From the NCBI GenBank assembly GCA_033558025.1, contig JAUCEF010000016.1, positions 1-64,000 of the forward strand: 64,000 nt of DNA, in the 5' to 3' direction. Position numbers and translations under genes: made by a program. The notes beneath the pieces were generated by a model, which was not told the DNA's origin, made no database searches, and saw only the letters and a list, made by a program, of their open reading frames with translations. Source of the stretch: Phytophthora sp. 'mugwort'. Taxonomy: Eukaryota > Oomycota > Peronosporomycetes > Peronosporales > Peronosporaceae. Positions 42,555 to 51,524 of this stretch are shown piece after piece (position 1 is the first letter of the stretch; every line of letters starts with the position of its first letter).

Positions 42555-44438
42555 TTAACTTAGCGAGCCACTTTTCATCTTCTGGAAAACCGAGGACGCC
42601 AAAGAGTGCTTTTGCTCACCTAAACTGCTGGCCATGGTGAAGCTGCTTGCAGTGGAGCCGTAGCTTGACGAGGATGATAAGTAATAGTCTGAAGGCGATG
42701 ACGAAGCTGAGCGTAGTGTTGGATGGCCCGGCGGGGATGGGGTATTTAGGTTAGCACCTTTTGTCGGTGACAACGTAGATACCTTCGTTGACGCACTCGC
42801 TGAAGAGGCCGCAGATTCGCAGCTCTTTCGACGCTTCTGAACGCATCCGATACATACACGCACACTTGTAGAGCCCACATCAGGAAGTGCCACATCCATC
42901 TTGGGGCAACACTCCGAGCAGCAAATTTCACCGCACAGACGGCAATGGTGGCGGCGACGTGACAGCCCAAATTTTGCACCGCAGATACGACAGCCCAAGC
43001 GTTCGCGGTTGTGTACCCAGTGTGGTGCATTCACAAGTAGAGACTGTGACAAGCGACGGCTTGTAAGTACTTCTTCAAGCCGTGCAATTTTAGCGCACAG
43101 TGCACGCAGCTTCGCTCGCCGAGATGCCAGCGGTAGCTGTGCTTTCTCCAAAATCGACGCCACGAACTGAATCTCGACATATCCATCACGACCACGTGCT
43201 TGACGTACCATAAAGCCTGTTGGCTGAAGATCCGTTGGTTTGGAGCCCACCTCGTCTAACCAAGGTTGACAGTGTGGGCTGTAGCACGATTGCATTGATC
43301 GCACGTACATCGGCGACGGATCCGCATTTTCGTCCCAGTCGTTCACCAAAATGCACTCGTAATCCAGCAGACAGTAGGTAGTTCGCGATGCAAACATGCG
43401 ACTTGACTTTTCACCGACAACCCACTTGATGCTGAGGTTTCCTTGATGCCCCGAAATTGCCATTGCAGCATGATAATCTTCCATGTAAGAAGGTGACAAA
43501 TACGGATCTGAGTTTGTTGCACTGATTCCTGATCGATCGATTCCTAGTGAATCACCCTGAGTGCCTCGAGCGCGTCCAGGTGTCGACTCTCGGCCAAAAC
43601 CTGTGAAAGTTTCGAACTCGTCTTCGAGTTCCAAATCTGAGTCCGAGTACGATGATTCGCTGTCACCATCTTGTATTGACGCCTGGGAAGCCATTCTTTG
43701 TGAAATACCGTCGCTACTGTTTCCGCTGGTGCCGTTGTTCGGGTTGTTATTGCTGCGACGCAAACGCTTCTTCTTGCGTCGGTAAATGAAGGCCGACGAG
43801 CTCGTGCGAACGCCCACGAGGTGCTGCATGGGCAGCTCCATATCTTCTCTGTCTGAACGCACGAGCAGATCCACAATTTCCTCGATCGACGACGGCAAAA
43901 ACGCAACGCATTTCACGAGGTACTGCTGCAGCACCTTCGACGCAAACACGTTGCTCAAACCGGCAGCCGACGACGCGGTGTCCCAATCTGAAGTGTCGCC
44001 GTCCCACGCCCCGCTATCATTGACGCTGTTGCTGCTGCTGCCATTTGCTGCTGGATCTGCTGTGGAAGCCGCCGAGTCGTCGCCTCCTTCACCGCCGTTG
44101 GCGAGTGAGTTCATAGTGTTCCAGAGAAACGTATTGGTGCCAATGGGGCACACGCGTTCCATAACGCGGACCTTAATGGCGCCAGCTGTCCCCATGTTCT
44201 CTGTTGTGGACGCGGTAGCAGCGGTCGCGCTGGCGCTAACGGGGCTCCAATTGACCGAGTCCTGTGAGCCGAAGCCGAAGAGACTGAGTGATGCGCGCGC
44301 CTGTGACTCGAGGTCCTCTTCGACGGCGCGCGAGAACACTGCACTTGTGAGCGGCACCGGCTGTAGCGCCAGCGTGCTGGACATGCTCTGCGTGCTGCTC
44401 GTGGGCTTCAGAAGCCGCGTGGTGTTCCTGTTCGCCAT
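42555..44438 (-). CDS. FYVE zinc-finger protein, START-like N-terminus
   Basis: 627 codons, uninterrupted, no intron needed; ATG at 44436-44438. Residues 1-180 are Ser/Thr-rich and disordered. About 185-460 is a START-like region (LQQYLVKCVAFLPSSIEEIV, SIKWVVGEKSSRMFASRTTY, GYVEIQFVASIL), with a Ser/Asn/Asp-rich insert at about 235-330. The FYVE domain lies at about 475-545: a WVHNRERLGC start, CRICGAKF, the RRRHHCRLCG basic patch, CCSEC and CIGC, eight Cys in all. FYVE domains bind phosphatidylinositol 3-phosphate on endosomes. The tail is Ser-rich. Oomycetes have many such proteins. It is the only intact cellular-type gene here. Confidence 0.9.
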   Translation of the reverse strand: MANRNTTRLLKPTSSTQSMSSTLALQPVPLTSAVFSRAVEEDLESQARASLSLFGFGSQDSVNWSPVSASATAATASTTENMGTAGAIKVRVMERVCPIGTNTFLWNTMNSLANGGEGGDDSAASTADPAANGSSSNSVNDSGAWDGDTSDWDTASSAAGLSNVFASKVLQQYLVKCVAFLPSSIEEIVDLLVRSDREDMELPMQHLVGVRTSSSAFIYRRKKKRLRRSNNNPNNGTSGNSSDGISQRMASQASIQDGDSESSYSDSDLELEDEFETFTGFGRESTPGRARGTQGDSLGIDRSGISATNSDPYLSPSYMEDYHAAMAISGHQGNLSIKWVVGEKSSRMFASRTTYCLLDYECILVNDWDENADPSPMYVRSMQSCYSPHCQPWLDEVGSKPTDLQPTGFMVRQARGRDGYVEIQFVASILEKAQLPLASRRAKLRALCAKIARLEEVLTSRRLSQSLLVNAPHWVHNRERLGCRICGAKFGLSRRRHHCRLCGEICCSECCPKMDVALPDVGSTSVRVCIGCVQKRRKSCESAASSASASTKVSTLSPTKGANLNTPSPPGHPTLRSASSSPSDYYLSSSSSYGSTASSFTMASSLGEQKHSLASSVFQKMKSGSLS

Positions 44439-45340
44439 GCCGCGAGCGCAAGGTCTAGATTGGAGAAAGAGAGGGAATGAGCTCGTGCAGACGTCCCACG
44501 GGATTCGTTGGAAGTACCGGCGCGGACGTCAAGTAGGGAGGCAGAAAGAGGCAAAAGGAGAACGACTTGCTTGTGGCTCCCACGTCGGCGCTGGGCTTTA
44601 GCTGGACTCAGCACGACGTACGAAAGGGGCTTGTACTGTAAACCCTGTACTATCTGATATCGGCTACTGATACCACCTGTGATATTGTGTGCATTTACAA
44701 TAAAGAAATGTATTACGTCTGGTTCACACAAATTAATATATACAGTTCCCCCTCGCCAAATTAGTAGCTGTGCAAGCTAATAATTCATCAAACCTAATGC
44801 GTTGAGGCATCCACCAACCTCTGCTCCCCATGGTTGTTTGTAAGGAAGTCACCGCTTTAATATTCTAATAAGTTGTTGTACATAATACGAATATCTTCCA
44901 CCGAAGGTATTAAGCTGGCGAGGATGATCTATACATGCATGATCTGAAAAACAATACAGTAATCTGCCTCAATAAACAAATCGTGCATTGCATAGATACT
45001 TCAGGATAATAAGGTGTCTAAGGGAAACCCCAACCAAATCACTGAAACTGATATAAGGTATCACGATTATAGTTTGTTGTGACTTCTTTATTGAGGCAGA
45101 TTACTGTAATAAAGAAACAATTTGTGTTGTGCCTTCACTACTGAAGGACTTCAGAAAATAACGCAAATCGGTTTTCCGTAGCAAAATGAGAGCAAAGCTG
45201 TGTTCACCAATCCCTACAGGTGTGTCTGTATTTGGGAGCAGCCGAGCTCAAGCGCTCCGTGTGAAAGGGCACAAAACTACCGTGAAACTGGTTGACAGAC
45301 AAATGAGTGGCTCCAGCACTCAGCACTCACAGCTGCGCCG
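44439..45340. other. Intergenic DNA containing a small inverted-repeat element
   Basis: No gene was recognised between the FYVE gene and the Harbinger transposase. See the inverted repeat at 44956-45107. Confidence 0.5.
44956..45107. repeat. MITE-like element with perfect 21-bp inverted ends
   Basis: ACAGTAATCTGCCTCAATAA plus A at 44956-44976 is the exact reverse complement of 45087-45107. The interior is about 110 bp, non-coding. Size and perfect ends suggest a miniature inverted-repeat transposable element. Confidence 0.65.
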
Positions 45341-46543
45341 ATGGACGTGAAGATAGTGGTAACAGCAAGAGAGGCTGCGCGCCAATATATGCGCCGGAAG
45401 CTTGTCTTAATGCTTCTGCTTAGAAGTAGCATCAAGGAACGAAATTACCTCGTCAAAGGAAGCCTACAAGATCCTCTCCAGTCAGCTTGGCAGCGGTTGT
45501 ATGAAGCCGCCCACCATGTCAGCTTTGTGGCAGCTCTATCCCTGCCTCCATCTGTGTTCGAGATTCTCCTGATCGAATTCACCAAGCACTACAAGCTCCA
45601 GTGGCGACCTCGATGGCGTGGCCGTCCGCCTAAACTGCGCTTCGTGTATGCTGTGCTAGGTAGTGTGCTGCACTTTTATACAGCTGTTGTGGAACTCAAG
45701 ACGTTGTGTGAGATTTTTGGTGTTCCTCCATCAACTATGTCAAATATTATCACTAATGGTGAGGTGGCTCTTGAGTTGAGCACTTAGTGCACCCCCAGAT
45801 GCAGCTATCCGCTATCCTACGAAGAAGTTGCAATTGACTGGGCAGCTAGGGTACAGGCGCGCAAACCTTTCTGGAGGTTCGTCGACGCAAGACTACCGCG
45901 TTCAAGTGCCGTCTGATATCGACCTACAAATGCTTACTACAACGGTAATGCTCATGTCGGCGGTTTGGTTAAATGTTTTTTTATAACGTACGTAAGTTAT
46001 GATAGGATGGCTGCACTCCGTACTTGTGACCGGGGCGCTCTGCTACGGGTGTGACGGCACCCTTGTATGGGGAAGCATAACTGCCCGGGGTCGTGGAACG
46101 ATGGGGAGATGAGCTTTGCCCTTCAAGAGAAGCTTACAGACCCCAGTATCGCAGTTGCAGGAACTGGTGTTGCTGCTGACACAGCATTTCCAGTAGCGAA
46201 GGCAGTGTCAGGACGTATCATAAAGCCTTTGAAGGAAGGCGACCTGGAGCGCGCTACATTTAAACTCTGGCTGGGGATGCTTCTACGAGCAACGCAATAT
46301 CGTCGCTCCGACAAGCTGCAGAATGGGGTATGGTCAGTGTTCCTAAATGCTATCGGCAACTGCAATTACCGCTACCCTTTGACCCCATCAAGCGAGGCGG
46401 ACGACTCAGCAACATTTACCGTTTATACAATTTTCGGGTTCGTCAAACAGGAATTAGTCAGATTAGGTCAGTATTCTTACAGCAATAACACTAAGCCTCG
46501 TATGTATCTTGCACCTTTACTTCTTCGCAACCTCGGCAATTAG
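45341..46543 (+). pseudogene. PIF/Harbinger transposase, decayed
   Basis: ATG at 45341. SAWQRLYEAAHHVSFVAALS and RFVYAVLGSVLHFYTAVVEL with LCEIFGVPPSTMSNI form the helical N-terminal domain (to about 45787). In other frames FVDARLPRSSA, SDIDLQMLTTTVML and YYNGNAHVGGLV-like sequence cover the first-Asp region. From 46067 KHNCPGSWNDGEMSFALQEK, GVAADTAFPVAKAVSGRII (second Asp) and LKEGDLERATFKLWL lead to the C-terminus. The partner gene overlaps the 3' end on the other strand. Confidence 0.75.
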
Positions 46544-47402
46544 CTTTAATACGTGCTCCTTCTGAAGCGCTTTTTCACGCTCTTCGCGGCGTTTCTCGCG
46601 AAGTTGTTCTGCCTCGTCACGCCGCTCTTCATCTAGACGGCGCTGTTCGTCACGTTACAACGATACTACATATATCGGACAGCCGCGCGTTCCTCTATCG
46701 CGATAAGTGCCGCGCACCAGACTGTGCTGGCTTCGGATTTAAAATCGTCAAGCAGGCGGTCTACCCTTCGTCACTTGCGGGCGGACTCAGAAAGCAACGC
46801 AGAATTTCCATCTTGGATCTGCTTACCAAGCTGAATCTAGTTGCGCAGGTGTCCTTCCCGTGCGATTAATGCCCGCCAGGAATGGAGCTGTTGAAGCCTG
46901 CCATATCATAGGTATACTTAAAATTAGTAGGACCCATATGGAAGACACACTCCATGGATACTTACGTGTCGGCATACTGAGCAGTATCGTCAGCATCAGC
47001 GCCACGACTAGTGAGAGCAATTGGGTGAGCTGGGTCGACTTCAGGAGATGTTATAATCGGATCTTGCATCGCGACAGATCCAGCAGACAAGGCAGGTTTG
47101 GCGTGGCTGCGTCATCCAGCACGACCACACCGCAGTGCGCTTCAATGAGACGGTATACGCGTTTAGCTTAAGCTTCATCGGCGGGGCAGCTAGGATATCC
47201 GGTAGGCTTGCGTGTGTGCTTGAGAGCATAAAACTTTCTCTCTTGATTGAGTCTGTGTCGCGGACCGCGAATCCGGTGGGTAATGCAGTGCTGTACTGCA
47301 GCCGCACTGCATTCCACTGGTTGGCACCAAAGATAGAATTTGCTCGCCCAATCCAAGCATATCGGCAATCTCCGTGTTAGACCAACCTCTACCTCTAGCC
47401 AT
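46517..47402 (-). pseudogene. SANT-like/coiled-coil partner protein, fourth copy
   Basis: ATG at 47400-47402 gives MARGRGWSNTEIADMLGLGE, a SANT/Myb-like start. The middle is shifted (FHMGPTNFKYTYDMAGFNS near 46900). The C-terminus is a strong coiled coil, RRLDEERRDEAEQLREKRRE to EREKALQKEHVLKLIAEVAK, with the stop at 46517. It converges with, and overlaps by about 27 bp, the transposase at 45341-46543. Confidence 0.6.
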
Positions 47403-47599
47403 TGCGTTGCGTCTTGTAATGAGTAGAAGGTACATGTGCAACAGGCGGCGTTGCAGCACTCCACGCAGACCAACCGTGTTTGGTTGGATGTGTAGAGAAG
47501 CGTCAAATAAAAATATCAAACCCCGCGGCAACGAGCCGATCTGGGAGGTAGGTGGAAGAAATCAACCAGAGAACAACTGACCGGGGACGGAAAGCAAGT

Positions 47600-48300
47600 T
47601 TGACGGCGACCCAGATCGTGACCGATCAAAATATATCTAAATCCTGATCGACCCTCACAGCCGATCATAGACCAGATCCGCGCAAGGGGTGAAGACTAAG
47701 ACCGATCGGCGACATGCAGATCGGACCACGTTTAGTCCCGATCGGCTCAGATCGGATCGGCGCCAGACATAAAGATTCGAGTCAAGGAGCGTGGATCAAG
47801 ACCGATCGGTGACATGCGGATCGCGGCCGGCCTGAATCGACTCTGATCAATATTCAGCGGACCGTAGTCGATGAAGACCAGCCCTCGGTCTGATTAGTAC
47901 ACCTTTGTAGCAGATCGGCATACAGGTTCGGACATACGGGATCTGGCTGATCGGGCGCATCGATAGCGGGATCAGACAGATCGGGGCGATCTGGCGTTCG
48001 GGATCGGCAGATCGGATCGATCTTGCAGTCGAGATCGAGCCGATCGATAACGGGATCTGGCAGATCGGGCCGATCCGGCGATCAATGTTTGGCAGATCGG
48101 GCCGATCCGGCGTTCAAGGTTCGGAAGATCGGGTTGACCCGGCGTCCAAGATTGACCTACACCCCGCCGCCCGAGATCGGGCAGATCGGATGGATCTCGC
48201 CCATGTTCGGACATACGCGATCTGTCAGATCGGGCCGATCGGTGTTGGCAGATCGACATACACGTTCGAACATCCGCGATCTGGCAGATCGGGATTCGAT
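47600..48300. repeat. GATC-rich degenerate repeat field
   Basis: GATCGG, CGATC and GGCAGATCGGGCCGATC-type words recur every 10-30 bp for about 700 bp, with a looser 40-60-bp higher unit (GATCTGGCAGATCGGGCCGA). ORFs read through it on both strands are repeat artefacts, rich in Ile, Arg, Ser and Gly. Confidence 0.7.
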
Positions 48301-48479
48301 CAGCAATCATCCTCGGGGATGGGCAAGTATGAAGACGGTACGTGTTGAGTGTTTGAAGAAGGGCAAGATTCAGAAGATTCAGGTGGCACGAGATAGGGTT
48401 CAGGATGGGAGGATAGGACAAGAAAATGATAAACAACAATCAGACTCGAGTTTACATTGAACTACCTAGGCGTTTTTAG

Positions 48480-48941
48480 GTGCCGCTGGAAGGGATCTAC
48501 ATTGGCACTCCCAAGTATCAACTCGCCCAAGGAAGCAGATCAGTCGCGGTGAGAGGATCGGATCGGATATTGGCCGACCCCCCCCCCCCCCCCGCGCTAG
48601 CGAAATTCTGCTCAAGCGCCTACCTCGATCGATCGATATTCAGTGCTTGGCCGACGATCGTCTTGACTCTCAACTCGCAAGATCCCGCAAAAGGAAGCGG
48701 CAAGCAACTAAAGCAAAGGAAAGTCACACGGCAACCTCGGCCTCGGATCAAGTCCACGATCGAAGGTCGATTACCTCAGATCGGAACCAATAACGGCAGC
48801 AGAGCGAAATCTTCCGCGCTGCTCCACGCCCCCGCGTCCCGCCAGGACGTTCAAGACTTTACATCGCTGCATCATTCGGAGTCCCAAGAGAGCAGATCCA
48901 GCCCACCGACGGATACACAAGGTGAAACCAAGTTCAGCTGA
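48480..48941 (+). other. ORF of uncertain status
   Basis: 153 codons, basic and Ser/Gln/Pro-rich, including a poly-Pro run from a C15 tract at about 48578. No recognised domain. It could be a retroelement gag relic or chance. Confidence 0.2.
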
Positions 48942-48975
48942 TCACGGATCATCTGGGAACCCCCTCCCTTAGTCC

Positions 48976-49036
48976 GTGTCTGGGCGTAGTTGGTAAGCGT
49001 ATCGGGTCGTAATCGCATTTTGATCCCGCTACACCA
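48976..49036 (+). other. Truncated tRNA-Thr-like sequence
   Basis: GTGTCTGGGCGTAGTTGGTA has an A-box-like D arm. GTCGTAATC looks like an anticodon loop with CGT. TTTTGATCCCG is a weak B box, and GTGT can pair with ACAC near the CCA-like end. At about 61 nt it is too short for a normal tRNA, so a tRNA relic or SINE head is likely. Confidence 0.35.
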
Positions 49037-49095
49037 CAATAGACAGTTTTAATCCAATCAGAGGCTCTCGAGCGCGGCGATGCGGCAATAAAAAC

Positions 49096-49309
49096 ATTGA
49101 TTTTGGCCAATGAAAAGGGGTTTAAACGTCACGCAGTGCTATTTTGCAATTTCAGGCATAGGTTTTCAAGTCGGAAAAATAGTGGGGTTCGATTATATTG
49201 GTAGGTAGCGGTACTAAACGCAAAGCCAAGCCATGCCGAAAGGGAGTTGCAGGCGGCCAGGCAGGATTGTGACAGACAGACAGACAGACCAGTTACTAGA
49301 ATTGATGTA
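49096..49309 (+). repeat. Direct repeat, copy 1
   Basis: Shares with 49771-49986 the blocks GATTTTGGCCAATGA, GGTACTAAACGCAA, CCATGCCGAA, GGCCAGGCAGGATT, ACAGACAGACA and GTTACTAGAATTGATGTA in the same order. Confidence 0.75.
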
Positions 49310-49360
49310 GGACAAGCCGAGCGCAGCCCACATGGCGGGCGGAGTATTTGTGTTTGGTCC

Positions 49361-49740
49361 CACTCCGTTCCACTCACTGTTCAAGCTCGCTTCACTACTC
49401 CATTTCGGTCGCAACACGTTCCGTTCGCTGTTTCAGCTCGTTGCACTACTCCTGTCGCGTTCTATTCCGTTCCACTCACTGTTCAAGCTCGCTTCACTAC
49501 TCCATTTCGGTCGCAACACGTTCCGTTCGCTGTTCAGCTCGCTTACTACTCATATCGCGTCCTACTCCGTTCCGCTCGCTGTTCCAGCTCGCTGCACTAT
49601 CCCTATCGCGTAGGGTGGCCGTCTACGCTTCGCTCGGCAGCTACGTACGCTTTGGTGTAGCCACATACCTTAATTGTAGCCAATGGGAATCCGCCTTCGC
49701 TTCGCTCGGCAATAGACAATTTGACCCAATGGGAAGCCGC
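49361..49740. repeat. Minisatellite of about 50/102-bp units between the direct repeats
   Basis: CCGTTCCACTCACTGTTCAA occurs at 49365 and 49467 (102-bp period). Each unit is made of two diverged halves of about 50 bp (GTTCCGTTCGCTGTTTCAGC). Further right, AATGGGAA-CCGCC with CGCTTCGCTCGGCA repeats follow. Confidence 0.75.
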
Positions 49741-49770
49741 CTCGCTGCGCTCGGCAGCAATTAAATTTAC

Positions 49771-49986
49771 ATCGATTTTGGCCAATGATATGGAGGTATA
49801 AACGTGATGCAAAGTTATTTTTGCAATTAAGGAATAGTTTTTGTAGTTGGAAAGATAGTGAAAATTCGATTTTATGGGTGGGGTGGCGGTACTAAACGCA
49901 AGCCAAACCATGCCGAATGGGAGGTGCAAGTGGCCAGGCAGGATTCGGACAGACAGACACACATACAGGTTACTAGAATTGATGTA
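49771..49986 (+). repeat. Direct repeat, copy 2
   Basis: See 49096-49309; about 80-85 percent similar by eye, with several small indels. Confidence 0.75.
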
Positions 49987-50081
49987 TAGATTATTTACAC
50001 ATAGCCTGAAGTAGTGCCCTCCTGGTATCCGACGCTGCCTACGTCCAAACGCGCAGCAACAGCGACCTTTTAGCCCACTTG

Positions 50082-50313
50082 TGGTGATTATTCAGGATTA
50101 CTCTGTGGTGATTGCTTATGATTACTCTGGCACTAGTTGCCTTTAGCGATTACTCTAAGGTTACTCTGGTAGCTGTATTGGTCGGAACAAACCACTAGAT
50201 GCAGAGCCTGTAAAGCTAGGTTGGTGAGAGAAGGCTTTTGCCTTTAGACAGTCTCTCGCTTTGCATTTAACTTGCAACGCAACAAGCATTTCAAGCAGCG
50301 CAAATTTGGCACA
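50082..50313 (+). repeat. 5' LTR of the Ty3/gypsy element
   Basis: Shares with the 3' LTR TTCAGGATTACTCTGTG, ATGATTACTCTGGC, CTGGTAGCTGT, AGCTAGGTTGG, CTTTGCATTTAACTTGCAAC and CATTTCAAGCAGCG. GATTACTCT recurs inside. Ends set at TGGTGATT and TTGGCACA. Confidence 0.8.
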
Positions 50314-50629
50314 AAGTTACCTTTAGTCCTACGAGGACTGCAACAAGATGCAAGGCAACGAAGCTCGATATGAAGCCGACGGTGGCGCAGTGATGCAGAG
50401 TGTTCATCAGCCGGTGTTCGAGTTTGTGCAAGTACCCAGACTGGCCGACTGGAGTCAAGATTCGGTCGTCGGTTGGAAGCGGAGTTGAGGTCAGTATGAA
50501 GGTATTCTCCGCCAACGTTGTCTCGAGAGTGGCGAGAGGAGGAGGTTGCTCTACGTCCAGTCGAGAACTGCATTGAGCCGGACCTTCTTGAAGTACTCTG
50601 TCTCTACGAGCTTCCTAAGCTGTAAATGA

Positions 50630-51298
50630 CGCGATTAGCGACGAAATAGTCATATTGATCGACGCAAAACTTGGGTCGGTAAAAATGCCCAAGTTCCCGA
50701 CCTTGATGACTTGTTTCAGGAGATGTTGAAGGTCGACCTTCGCGAAGATGATGTCGACGCCGGAGTGCTAAGGTACTATCGTAACTTCGCGACTCTCATC
50801 AAGGAGAATGATTTGAGCAAAATCCCCGGGTCGGTGATCCTGCGGAAAGTGGATACCAGGACCGGATGAAACTGCGATGCACCGTGTAGATCGATAATCT
50901 GGAGCCGAAGATGCTCAGGGATGATGTTCATCGGCACATAAAGAACTAATACTGTATAGCTAAAGGGAACGACTTCACTCTCTTTATAATTATTAAGGAG
51001 AAGGTTCATACGCAGCACAAGTACCATGTGTCAGCGAAAGAGCAAAAGGTTAAGTCGGCGTCGAGAAGGACCCCACGGCTGACCGTAGCCATAAATGAAG
51101 CAACAAGTCTGGAAGCATAAAAACATTCAAGCATGTCGAGAAGTGCTGGCGATATTATCAGCAGTACAAAGCCAACTCCAAGCAAAAAGGATGTGTCACC
51201 GCCTAAAACAGGGTGCTGGCACTATAAGGGAATGCAGTGGTTGAGGGATTGTCCGACGGCGAGTGACGAGGAAAGACGCGAGCGGTGGAAAATATGAA
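50630..51298 (+). pseudogene. gag remains of the Ty3/gypsy element
   Basis: DNLEPKMLRDDVHRHIKN, AKGNDFTLFIIIKEKVHTQH, then VSPPKTGCWHYKGMQWLRDC, a zinc-knuckle-like motif with one Cys replaced by Tyr, and DEERRERWK. Stops interrupt it. It would form the particle and bind RNA in a live element. Confidence 0.6.
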
Positions 51299-51524
51299 GG
51301 AGGTTCGTGAGTCGGTGCGCAAGCGCGTCAAGAAATCGGCGCCGCGCCTGCACCTGGAGAAGTACTGGTGAACAACCTGTTGAGCATTCCGTACATCACT
51401 ATCACGGGACCGGACTAAACCTACCTTCCCCACCAGTACTTGTTGGAGATGACAGCTTTAGGATGCAGTACTGGATGTTGTTCCTCTGCCAGTAGTCAGA
51501 CAGAAGAGTGCTGCTGGTGGCAAT

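Noticed and set aside
43544..44601. Plus- and minus-strand ORFs overlapping the FYVE gene, including a 271-codon plus-strand frame
   Set aside because: They are shadows of a GC-rich gene with recognisable domains in the main frame.
47972..48460. 145- to 155-codon ORFs on both strands of the GATC-rich field
   Set aside because: Open frames are a by-product of the repeated words; the predicted proteins are simple repeats.
49332..49764. Three overlapping plus-strand ORFs of 93-138 codons
   Set aside because: All arise from the 102-bp minisatellite.
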